Shown one piece after another: positions 1 through 5,819 of a DNA stretch of 6,914 nucleotides. The position numbers were made by a program, and so were the translations under genes. How positions within the stretch are numbered: the stretch's first letter is position 1; each line of letters begins with the position of its first letter. The notes under the pieces were generated by a model that ran no database searches, had not been told where the DNA came from, and worked only from the letters and a program-made list of their open reading frames with translations. Source of the DNA: JAKEHA01 sp964560355 (GTDB lineage Bacteria > Krumholzibacteriota > Krumholzibacteriia > WVZY01 > JAKEHA01); assembly GCA_964560355.1 (NCBI GenBank), contig CAZLLI010000121.1, forward strand, positions 1 through 6,914, written 5' to 3'.

Positions 1-1517
1 CCTACGGCACCGGCGCCATCATGGCCGTGCCGGCGCACGACGAGCGCGACTTCGCCTTCGCGCGCAAGTACGGCCTCGAGGTCATCCCGGTCATCCAGCC
101 CCCGGGCATGGTGCCCGACGGCGACGCGCTGACCGAGGCGCACGTCGGCGAGGGCGTGATGATCAACAGCGCGCACTTCAACGGCACGCAGGCCACCGAC
201 GAGAAGGGCATGAAGAATCCCGCCATCCGCGCCGTGACCGAGTGGCTGGAGCAGCAGGGCACCGGCAAGCGCGCCGTCAACTACCGCTACCGCGACTGGC
301 TGATCTCCCGCCAGCGCTACTGGGGCGCGCCCATCCCGATGATCCACTGTCCGAAGTGCGGCGTGGTCCCGGTACCAGATAACCAGCTCCCGGTGCGGCT
401 ACCGGACGACATCGACTTCCGCCCGCGCGGCGACGGCAAGAGCCCGCTCGCGACCAGCGACGCCTTTCGCAACGTCGCGTGTCCGCGCTGCGGCGGCGCC
501 GCCGAGCGCGACACCGATACCATGGACACCTTCGTGGACTCCAGCTGGTACTTCTTGCGTTACTTGAGCCCGCGCGACGAAGCCCGTGCGTTTCGGAAGG
601 ATCTGTGCGATGCCTGGCTGCCCGTCGACCAGTACATCGGCGGCGTCGAGCACGCCATTTTGCACCTCTTGTACGCCCGCTTCATCGTCAAGTTCTTGCA
701 CTCGCGCGGCCACGTGTCGTTCGACGAGCCCTTCGCGCGCCTGTTCACGCAAGGCATGGTGTGCAAGAACGGCGTCAAGATGTCGAAGAGCAAGGGCAAC
801 GTGGTGCCGCCCGATACCATCATCACGCCCATGGGCGCCGACACCATGCGCCTGTACATCCTGTTCTGCGGACCGCCCGAGCGCGACACCGAGTGGAACG
901 ACGAGAGCGTCGAGGGTTGCTATCGGTTCCTGAACCGCGTGTGGCGCTTCCACGAGTCGCACCCGCAGGCGCTCGCGACGCCGTTCGCGGGGTCGATCGA
1001 CTACGCGTCGCTCACGGAGCCCGAGCGCGCGCTGTTCCGCAAGACGCACCAGACCATCCGGCGCGTGGTCGACGACATCAACGACCATTTCCATTTCAAT
1101 ACCGCCATCAGCGCGCTCATGGAGCTGTCGAACGCCATGGCCGAATTCCTGGACGCGCCCGGGGCGCGCGCCGACGCGCCTACATTCCGCTTCGCCTTCG
1201 ACGCGCTCATCCGGCTGCTCGCGCCCATGACGCCGCACCTGTCCGAAGAACTGTGGGAGCGGACCGGCCACACCGGGAGCGTGTTCGGGATGCGGACGCC
1301 GCAGGCGGACGCGGCCTACGTGAAGGACGAAACCTTCGACCTCGTGATCCAGGTCAACAGCAAGATCCGCGCGCGCGAAACCGTCCCCGCGGACACCGAC
1401 GCCGAGCGCATGAAGGCGATCGCACTCGCGCACCCGCGCATCCAAGAGATCCTCGAAGGACGTCCACCCAAGCGGGTGGTCGTCATCCAGAACCGCCTGG
1501 TCAACATCGTCATCTAG
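1..1517 (+). CDS. leuS: Leucyl-tRNA synthetase, C-terminal part (5' end outside window)
   Basis: Class I aminoacyl-tRNA synthetase that charges tRNA-Leu in the cytoplasm. The gene enters the window already open; the reading frame starts at base 3, and the ATG at 21 is internal (the Met of the IMAVPAHDERD motif), not the start. Visible in order: the end of the CP1 editing domain with the HDERD motif (about 42-50; its conserved Asp positions the misacylated amino acid in this family); a zinc-ribbon-like pair CPKC (348) and CPRC (480); the LeuRS-typical DSSWYF (537) and YIGGVEHAILH (about 633-665); the catalytic loop KMSKS (777-791); the helical anticodon-binding domain (about 1010-1290, with LLAPMTPHLSEELWE); and the small C-terminal domain ending VVVIQNRLVNIVI. 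The 504 residues seen fit the last 60% of a normal LeuRS of about 830-870 residues. No frameshift or missing motif is seen. The gene points toward the dif site 49 bases after its stop. Confidence 0.97.
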   Translation, partial: YGTGAIMAVPAHDERDFAFARKYGLEVIPVIQPPGMVPDGDALTEAHVGEGVMINSAHFNGTQATDEKGMKNPAIRAVTEWLEQQGTGKRAVNYRYRDWLISRQRYWGAPIPMIHCPKCGVVPVPDNQLPVRLPDDIDFRPRGDGKSPLATSDAFRNVACPRCGGAAERDTDTMDTFVDSSWYFLRYLSPRDEARAFRKDLCDAWLPVDQYIGGVEHAILHLLYARFIVKFLHSRGHVSFDEPFARLFTQGMVCKNGVKMSKSKGNVVPPDTIITPMGADTMRLYILFCGPPERDTEWNDESVEGCYRFLNRVWRFHESHPQALATPFAGSIDYASLTEPERALFRKTHQTIRRVVDDINDHFHFNTAISALMELSNAMAEFLDAPGARADAPTFRFAFDALIRLLAPMTPHLSEELWERTGHTGSVFGMRTPQADAAYVKDETFDLVIQVNSKIRARETVPADTDAERMKAIALAHPRIQEILEGRPPKRVVVIQNRLVNIVI

Positions 1518-1566
1518 GGCGGATTGGGTCCCAGCGGAGCCGGTCAGCATCATCACCCCTAGGGCT

Positions 1567-1594
1567 AGTTAACATAATGTATCTTATGCGCCAC
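1567..1594 (-). other. dif: dif-like XerC/XerD chromosome dimer resolution site
   Basis: On the + strand the site reads AGTTAACATAA (XerD arm, 1567-1577), TGTATC (central hexamer, 1578-1583), TTATGCGCCAC (XerC arm, 1584-1594). Read on the - strand, as E. coli dif is usually written, it is GTGGCGCATAA / GATACA / TTATGTTAACT. By hand alignment with E. coli dif (GGTGCGCATAA / TGTATA / TTATGTTAAAT), 22 of 28 positions match. Three of the six differences fall in the central hexamer, which tolerates variation. The inner XerC arm CGCATAA and the inner XerD arm TTATGTTAA are identical. Known role: XerCD, activated by FtsK, recombines two dif sites here to resolve chromosome dimers at the terminus. 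Position supports it: the site is intergenic between convergent genes. The local sequence is AT-rich in a GC-rich region. A plasmid-type or mobile-element dif copy is the alternative, but a housekeeping gene next to it favours the chromosomal site. Confidence 0.92.
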
Positions 1595-1599
1595 ACGGT

Positions 1600-1616
1600 C
1601 GTGGGTCGAACCCACG
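1600..1616. terminator. Perfect 7-bp inverted repeat beside dif, possible terminator
   Basis: CGTGGGT - CGA - ACCCACG forms a 7-bp stem with a 3-base loop, starting five bases after the dif site. It lies between the converging stops of leuS (1517) and the - strand operon (1659), where a bidirectional terminator would be expected. There is no T tract on either side, so intrinsic termination is weakly supported. It could instead be an accessory protein site near dif. It resembles a tRNA T arm by chance, but the stem and loop geometry is wrong for one. Confidence 0.3.
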
Positions 1617-1658
1617 CGCGGAGGCCCCGGCGCGGGCTTCCCTTGCCTCAAACGACGA

Positions 1659-2042
1659 CTAGGACAGCGGCGGGATCTTCTCGCGGTACGGCGCGAAGAA
1701 CGGCATCTCCCAGCGTTCTCCGAACAACGCCTTCACGAAACCCATCACGGAGAGAAACAGCGCGGTCAAGTAAACGAAGACTTGCGCGATCACGACCACG
1801 ATCAGCCCTACGAACGGGAGCCTCCCCACGGTGCGGTCGATGATGGCGATGGCGACGAAGGCCACGCATTCGGCGAGAAACAAGAGGAAGGCCTGGCGCG
1901 CGTGGAAGCGGACGAAGCGGCTCTCCTTCGCCTTCCAGAGGGCGAGGAAGCACATGAAGAACAGGTAGCCCACCGCCGCAAACCAACGCTCGGCGTCGGT
2001 TGGGGTGGTTCGATCGCGGGTCGGTGCGTTGGGTGCGGTCAC
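1659..2042 (-). CDS. Small Tic20/DUF4870-like integral membrane protein
   Basis: A 127-residue protein starting with GTG (2042-2040) and ending TAG. The N-terminal 17 residues are polar. Hydrophobic segments follow at about 20-36, 50-68 and 73-102 (the last long enough for one or two helices). Between the first two lies KESRFVRFHARQAFLLF, which matches the conserved (D/E)-x-R-F-V-R-F-H-x-x-Q-A signature of the DUF4870/Tic20-like small membrane protein family. Molecular function is unknown in most bacteria; the plastid Tic20 members belong to a protein import channel, which cannot be assumed here. The start lies only nine bases after the stop of the TPR gene, so it is the second gene of that operon and is probably co-expressed or translationally coupled; the Shine-Dalgarno is weak (GAAGCGGA just before the GTG). 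Its partner having a YfgM-like architecture makes a shared membrane or secretion role possible, but that is inference. Confidence 0.75.
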   Translation of the reverse strand: MTAPNAPTRDRTTPTDAERWFAAVGYLFFMCFLALWKAKESRFVRFHARQAFLLFLAECVAFVAIAIIDRTVGRLPFVGLIVVVIAQVFVYLTALFLSVMGFVKALFGERWEMPFFAPYREKIPPLS

Positions 2043-2051
2043 TCCGCTTCG

Positions 2052-2720
2052 TTACTGGAGAAGCTCGACGGCCACGCTCGCGCGCGCTTTGACGTCGCCC
2101 GTGCCGTGGTCCGACGCCAGTTTGTAGTACACGAGCGCCTCTTTCGAATTGCTGGCGAGCGTGTACAGGTCGCCCGCGTTGTACGCGGCGTCGCCGTAGC
2201 GCGGGTCCTTGAAGTCCAGCTTGGAAACCGCCAACGCCATGACGGGCGCGGCTTCCGCGTAGTTCTTCATGCCTTCGTAGCACAGCGCTTTTCCGATCAG
2301 CGCCGCCACTTCGAACTCGGGATACTTGGACGCTTCGGCGAGGTACAGGTCGTAGTCGGCGAGCGCTTCCTCGAAGCTGCCTTGCTTCGACTCGCACTCC
2401 GCCTTCAGGAAGCGCGCCGCGATCGACGCCTTGCCGCCGTTACGCTCGGCCACTTGCTGGAAGCTCGACTTGGCCGCCGTGTAGTCGCCCTGCAACATGA
2501 GCGCCATCGCGGACCCCATGACGCGGTCGGCTTGGCGCGCGTTGTTCTCGCGGCTATTGGCGGCGAAGACCAGGATCGCGACCACAGCCACCAACGCGAC
2601 GACGCCGATCACGACTTGGTTGAAATGGGCCTGCGCCCATTCGGTGAAGCGGACAGTGGTGGTGACGAGCTTGTCTTCGCGAATCTGCTTGCGGGTGACT
2701 CGTTTTGCGGTCGCACTCAT
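2052..2720 (-). CDS. Single-pass membrane TPR protein (YfgM/TPR_21-like)
   Basis: A 222-residue protein. A basic cytoplasmic N-terminus (about 1-33, including KRVTRKQIREDKLV) is followed by one transmembrane helix at about 34-54 (QVVIGVVALVAVVAILVFAA). The soluble C-terminal part, about 60-222, is made of TPR-type helix pairs: A-L-M-L-Q-G-D-Y-T-A-A, then Q-G-S-F-E-E-A-L-A-D-Y-D-L-Y-L, E-G-M-K-N-Y-A-E-A-A and SNSKEALVYYKLA. This order (short basic tail, one TM, periplasmic TPRs) is that of YfgM and related TPR_21 proteins; E. coli YfgM attaches to SecYEG with the chaperone PpiD. The match here is of architecture, so the precise partner is not established. The start is supported by GAGGAGAG (- strand, 2738-2731) ten bases upstream. 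First gene of a two-gene operon with the Tic20-like gene. Confidence 0.8.
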   Translation of the reverse strand: MSATAKRVTRKQIREDKLVTTTVRFTEWAQAHFNQVVIGVVALVAVVAILVFAANSRENNARQADRVMGSAMALMLQGDYTAAKSSFQQVAERNGGKASIAARFLKAECESKQGSFEEALADYDLYLAEASKYPEFEVAALIGKALCYEGMKNYAEAAPVMALAVSKLDFKDPRYGDAAYNAGDLYTLASNSKEALVYYKLASDHGTGDVKARASVAVELLQ

Positions 2721-2770
2721 GTAGAAACTTCTCTCCTCGGCAAAGTGGCGGTAATTCGTTTAGATTCGGT

Positions 2771-2799
2771 ACTCTAGCACACGCGGGGCGGCCCGACAA
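2771..2799 (-). promoter_or_regulatory. Candidate sigma70-type promoter of the TPR/Tic20-like operon
   Basis: On the - strand: TTGTCG (2799-2794), a 17-base spacer, then TAGAGT (2776-2771). Each hexamer matches four of six sigma70 consensus bases, and the spacing is ideal. Initiation would fall near 2764, giving a leader of about 44 bases that contains the GAGGAGAG ribosome site. It is the only reasonable candidate I see in front of the TPR gene. Confidence 0.45.
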
Positions 2800-2845
2800 G
2801 GGCTTCGTCGGCGTTCCCGCGCGGCGGCACGGGCGACGAAAGGCG

Positions 2846-2880
2846 TTGACACCCACAAGACGGCGTCCGCACGCTAGAGT
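2846..2880 (+). promoter_or_regulatory. Candidate promoter elements of the phosphatase gene (non-standard spacing)
   Basis: A perfect TTGACA (2846-2851) lies upstream of TAGAGT (2875-2880), the same -10-like hexamer as in the divergent promoter. The spacer is 23 bases, too long for ordinary sigma70 use, so either only one of the two boxes is used or another factor is involved. The hexamer ends 25 bases before the ATG, leaving a leader of under 20 bases that still includes GGAGGA. Confidence 0.3.
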
Positions 2881-2905
2881 CTCCCCTGGCCCTTTCGGAG
2901 GAACC

Positions 2906-5431
2906 ATGGCGACCCAACCGTCCCCCGACGCGCGCCGGCGATCCCACGTCGCCTACGACCGCGCTGCGCTGTGGGCGCGCGCGCTCCTGTTCGTGTTCGT
3001 GGTCGCCACCGTCGTGCTCGCGTTCCCCGGCGCGCGCGAGCGCTTCCAGTCCCCGTATTCCGGCATTCAGTCGCGCAACCTGGTCGTGCAGTCGGTGCGT
3101 GCCGACGGGCCCAACGCCGACGCCGACCTGCGCCCCGGCGACGAGCTCTTCGCCATCGACGGCGAGCGCCTGCGCAACGGCGCGCACTACCAGCACGTGG
3201 TGGCCGCCAACCACGCGTTTCGCCCCCAGTCCTACGACCTGCGGCGCAGCGGCGTGGTGCTGCAGACCTGGGTCGAATACCAGCCCCTCCCGCGCATGAT
3301 GGCGGCGGAGCGCGTGGTGCTGATCGTGCTCGCGCTCGCGTTCCTCGTGGTCGGACTGTGGGTCTACTTCCGGCGCAGCGACACGCTCGGCACGTTGTTC
3401 GCGCTCAACTCGGCGATCCTGGCCTCGTTCCTCACCGACGGCCCTTCGACCGGCAATCCGACCCTCCAGCTCGCGAGCGAGATCCTCGGCGACGCCGTCA
3501 TCCTGGTCTTCCCCGCCACCATTTTGCACTTCTTCCTGCGCTTCCCCGACCGCGGGCCGCGCGAGAACGGGCGCCGCAGCCGCGCCGCGTGGTTGTATAC
3601 GCCGCCGCTCCTCATCTTCGCCGCCAGCGCGGTGGTGTCGACGCGGCGCTTCCAGTCGGGTGCCGCCGCCGAAACCGAAGAGCAGGTCGTGCTCGCGCTC
3701 TCGACTATCTACTTCGTCGCGTACCTGCTCGCGTCGCTGGTGGTGTTCGTGCGCGCGTACCGCGCCTCCGCGCGCGCGCAGAAGCAAAAGCTGCGCGTCG
3801 TCATCGCCGGCACCGTCGCGGGACTGTTGCCCTTCGTCGCCGCCACCGTGCACGCCAGCATCCGCCCTGAAGCGGGCGCTATGAGCTTCACGCTCCCGGC
3901 CGAGCTGTGCCTCGGCTTCGTGCCGGTGGCGTTCGCGTACGCGATTCTGAAGCACGGGGCGATCGAGCTCACGTCGGTGGTGCGCAAGAGCTTGGTGTAC
4001 GCGCTCCTCACCGGCCTACTCATCGCGGCGTACTACGCGCTCGTGCAGACCGCGGGTGCCTTCCTCTCGCGCCAACTCGGCGTGAGTCAGGTGGTGTGGG
4101 AAACCATCGCGGTGGTAGTGCTCGCGGTCGCCTTCGCGCCCGTGCGCGAAGGCGTGCAAGGCATCGTCGACCGCGTGTTCTATCGCACCGAGTTCGTTTA
4201 CAAGCAGGAAGTGATCGACTTCGGGCGGCGCGTCGCGCGCACGCTCTCGCGCAAGGAGATCCTCGACCATTTCATCGGCCGCGCCGACGCGCTCCTGCAC
4301 CCGTCTTTCGCGGCGGTCTATTTGCGTGGAACCGACAAGGACCTCGAGCTCGAGCGCGTGCACGGCGCCGCGCCCGAGTTGAACCCCACCTTCGCCGCCG
4401 ATTCGTTCCTGGGGCGCTACCTCACACGCTACCGCACACCGCTCTTGGTCGAGTTCCTCGACCGCTCGTGGGAGCGCCCGCACTTGGATCCCGACGCGCG
4501 CCGCCTCTTGTCGATGCCGGGGCTCGCTGCGTGCGTGCCGATCGCGGCGCCGGATCGCCTGTTGGGGGTGGCGCTGCTCGGGCAGAAGCGCTCGGGGCTC
4601 GCCTACCGTCGCGCCGACGCCGAGCTATTGGAGACCTTCGCCGACCAACTCGCGCTCGTGATCGAAAACGCCGACTTGATTCACTCGTCGATCGAACAGG
4701 AACGCTTGAAGAGCGAAGTGATGCTCGCGCGCGACATCCAGCAGGCGCTGCTCCCCGCCAGCGCGCCGCGCCTGCGCGACGTCGAGATCCTGGGCCAGAT
4801 GACGAGCTCGAGCGAAGTGGGCGGCGACTACTTCGACTACTTCATGCTCGACGAAGGACGCCTGGTGGTCGCGATCGGCGACGTCATGGGCAAGGGCGTC
4901 CCGGCCGCGATGCTGATGGCGTCGTTGCAGGCAGTGTTCAAGAACCGCGCGGCCAAGGGCGGCCTCGCGCCCCACGAGCTCAATTCCGAGCTCAACGACT
5001 ACATGGTCGAGAATGCCAAGCCGGGCCAGTTCGCCACCTTCTTCTGCGGCGTCCTGGACCTCCCGACATCGACCTTCACCTTCTCCAGCGCCGGCCAGTG
5101 CCCCGCCCTCCTGGCCACGAACGGCTACATCGACCGGCTCGGAAACGGGGGAACCGTCCTGGGGGCCAACCGCAACCAGCGCTACGCAGAGGGCTCCACG
5201 GCCTTCCACCCGGGCGATCTCCTCCTCCTCTATACCGACGGGGTCATCGAGCAGATGAACCCGCAGGGCGAGCCCTATGGCGAGCAACGCCTCGTCGACT
5301 TCCTGGGGGCGAATCGAAACCTACCGCCCGACCGGCTGCAAAACGCACTACTGCGCGAAATCCTGGAGTTCGGCGAAGGCCACCAGCACGACGACATCAC
5401 CAGCGTAATCGCGGTCCGTAGAAGCGCTTAG
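2906..5431 (+). CDS. Membrane PDZ / multi-TM / GAF / SpoIIE-type PP2C serine/threonine phosphatase (RsbU-like output)
   Basis: An 841-residue signalling protein. The frame is open from further upstream, but the ATG at 2906 is chosen because GGAGGA (2897-2902) precedes it and the upstream codons are not protein-like. Order: TM1 about 25-40; a PDZ-like domain about 52-128 (S-G-I-Q-S-R-N-L-V-V, then DADLRPGDELFAIDGERL); nine more TM segments about 135-413; a linker with VQGIVDRVFYRTEF (about 416-432), a motif common after the membrane part of related sensor kinases; a GAF domain about 450-590; a short coiled coil about 592-615; and a SpoIIE/PP2C domain about 620-838. Metal-binding acidic motifs are intact: GGDYFD (Asp641), GDVMGKG (Asp659), YTDG (Asp778), HDD (Asp829-830). 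Ten TM segments put the PDZ outside and the GAF and phosphatase inside. By analogy with RsbU it would dephosphorylate an anti-sigma antagonist or similar phosphoprotein; no such partner is adjacent. The usual NAGH motif reads SAGQ (Gln731). Confidence 0.9.
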   Translation: MATQPSPDARRRSHVAYDRAALWARALLFVFVVATVVLAFPGARERFQSPYSGIQSRNLVVQSVRADGPNADADLRPGDELFAIDGERLRNGAHYQHVVAANHAFRPQSYDLRRSGVVLQTWVEYQPLPRMMAAERVVLIVLALAFLVVGLWVYFRRSDTLGTLFALNSAILASFLTDGPSTGNPTLQLASEILGDAVILVFPATILHFFLRFPDRGPRENGRRSRAAWLYTPPLLIFAASAVVSTRRFQSGAAAETEEQVVLALSTIYFVAYLLASLVVFVRAYRASARAQKQKLRVVIAGTVAGLLPFVAATVHASIRPEAGAMSFTLPAELCLGFVPVAFAYAILKHGAIELTSVVRKSLVYALLTGLLIAAYYALVQTAGAFLSRQLGVSQVVWETIAVVVLAVAFAPVREGVQGIVDRVFYRTEFVYKQEVIDFGRRVARTLSRKEILDHFIGRADALLHPSFAAVYLRGTDKDLELERVHGAAPELNPTFAADSFLGRYLTRYRTPLLVEFLDRSWERPHLDPDARRLLSMPGLAACVPIAAPDRLLGVALLGQKRSGLAYRRADAELLETFADQLALVIENADLIHSSIEQERLKSEVMLARDIQQALLPASAPRLRDVEILGQMTSSSEVGGDYFDYFMLDEGRLVVAIGDVMGKGVPAAMLMASLQAVFKNRAAKGGLAPHELNSELNDYMVENAKPGQFATFFCGVLDLPTSTFTFSSAGQCPALLATNGYIDRLGNGGTVLGANRNQRYAEGSTAFHPGDLLLLYTDGVIEQMNPQGEPYGEQRLVDFLGANRNLPPDRLQNALLREILEFGEGHQHDDITSVIAVRRSA

Positions 5432-5465
5432 GGCCTCAAGAGGGCGCCAACCACCGCTGCGCTCC

Positions 5466-5482
5466 GGCCCGGGGCACGGGCT
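5466..5482 (+). terminator. Weak hairpin after the phosphatase gene
   Basis: GGCCCG - GGGCA - CGGGCT, a 6-bp stem (one G-U closing pair) 35 bases after the phosphatase stop. No T tract follows, so it is a possible Rho-independent or pausing signal only by position. Comparable GC-rich stems occur by chance at this base composition. Confidence 0.2.
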
Positions 5483-5568
5483 ATGCACGACGCCACCCCG
5501 ACGCCTCGTCAGACCGGCGTGGCGCCGATGGGTTGTATCCCGTGACTCCTCCGAAGGGGGTGCCCAAC

Positions 5569-5616
5569 ATGCGGATCGAACTCGTCGACCTACTCTGGTG
5601 GCTTAGAAAGCGGTAA
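5569..5616 (+). CDS. Possible 15-codon leader peptide with tandem tryptophans
   Basis: ATG at 5569 opens MRIELVDLLWWLRKR and a TAA stop. GAAGGGGG (5553-5560) sits eight bases before the ATG, a usable ribosome site. Two adjacent Trp codons and a strong hairpin starting eight bases after the stop recall the geometry of amino-acid attenuators. However, no U tract follows that hairpin, no tryptophan gene is downstream, and a new promoter lies between it and the next gene. It may well be chance. Confidence 0.15.
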   Translation: MRIELVDLLWWLRKR

Positions 5617-5623
5617 CTCGCCT

Positions 5624-5673
5624 GCGGTGTTCCTGGATGCCCGTTTCGCGAGCGTGACACCTGGGAACACCGC
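5624..5673. repeat. Long inverted repeat / hairpin
   Basis: GCGGTGTTCCTGG (5624-5636) and CTGGGAACACCGC (5661-5673) pair over 13 positions: ten perfect Watson-Crick pairs, two G-U wobbles as RNA, then a G-C pair. The 24-base loop can form a smaller inner stem around CGTTTCGCGAGCG. This is the strongest inverted repeat in the gap. It lacks a T tract on either strand, so it is more likely part of a structured RNA or a protein site than an intrinsic terminator. Confidence 0.6.
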
Positions 5674-5717
5674 CCGCCACCTCCTCCTCCCGGTCTAATC
5701 CTTTCCCATTCGGATTC

Positions 5718-5773
5718 AAGTACTGCTCGAAATGAGCGACCCTTCATCCCGTCTTCACGCCCTAAAGTACTTT
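5718..5773. promoter_or_regulatory. AAGTACT repeat pair upstream of the dipeptidase/RNA promoter, possible operator
   Basis: AAAGTACTTT (5764-5773) is a perfect 10-base palindrome ending ten bases before the -35 box. The core AAGTACT also occurs at 5718-5724, 47 bases upstream. Both copies stand out as AT-rich words in GC-rich DNA, and their position suits binding by a dimeric regulator. The second copy is not flanked symmetrically (CAAGTACTG), so the pair could be coincidence. Confidence 0.3.
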
Positions 5774-5783
5774 GCTCCTCCCG

Positions 5784-5813
5784 TTGACAATTTTCGCAAA
5801 CCGCGGCTATACT
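5784..5813 (+). promoter_or_regulatory. Strong sigma70-type promoter for the structured RNA / dipeptidase
   Basis: TTGACA (5784-5789, six of six consensus bases), an 18-base spacer, then TATACT (5808-5813, five of six). This is by far the best promoter in the window, in an AT-rich patch. Initiation is expected near 5820, two to three bases before the closing stem of the structured RNA begins, which supports both calls. Confidence 0.85.
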
Positions 5814-5819
5814 GACTTT

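Larger units (their letters stand above)
5432..5783. other. Unrecognised non-coding stretch rich in inverted repeats
   Basis: No convincing gene is seen on either strand in these 352 bases: open frames that cross it lack family motifs, and the base composition is less strictly G/C-periodic than in the genes. It contains a series of small perfect hairpins (5466-5482, 5515-5527, 5528-5543, 5548-5560), a 15-codon open frame (5569-5616), a long hairpin (5624-5673), a pyrimidine-rich tract near 5675-5708, and an AAGTACT repeat pair. I tested it by eye for tRNA, 5S, SRP, RNase P and tmRNA signatures and found none. It could be a structured RNA, a decayed gene or a regulatory region. Confidence 0.6.

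Noticed and set aside
399..1556. Long open frames antisense to leuS and similar long frames overlapping the phosphatase gene.
   Set aside because: They are rich in Arg, Ala, His and Asp without motifs, as expected for shadows of GC-rich genes, and oppose genes with clear family matches.
1596..1620. tRNA T-arm-like sequence GTGGGTCGAACCCAC near dif.
   Set aside because: The stem is perfect with a 3-base loop rather than 5 bp with a 7-base loop, and no acceptor, D or anticodon arms surround it.
2705..2905. Extension of the phosphatase frame upstream to an ATG at 2705.
   Set aside because: The 67 extra residues are basic and low in family character, overlap the divergent TPR gene start, and lack a ribosome site, whereas ATG 2906 has GGAGGA just upstream followed by a normal N-terminus and TM helix.
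5560..5605. 5S rRNA-like GAGTAGGTCG on the - strand near 5585-5594.
   Set aside because: Only about ten bases match; the other conserved 5S segments and the terminal helix are absent.
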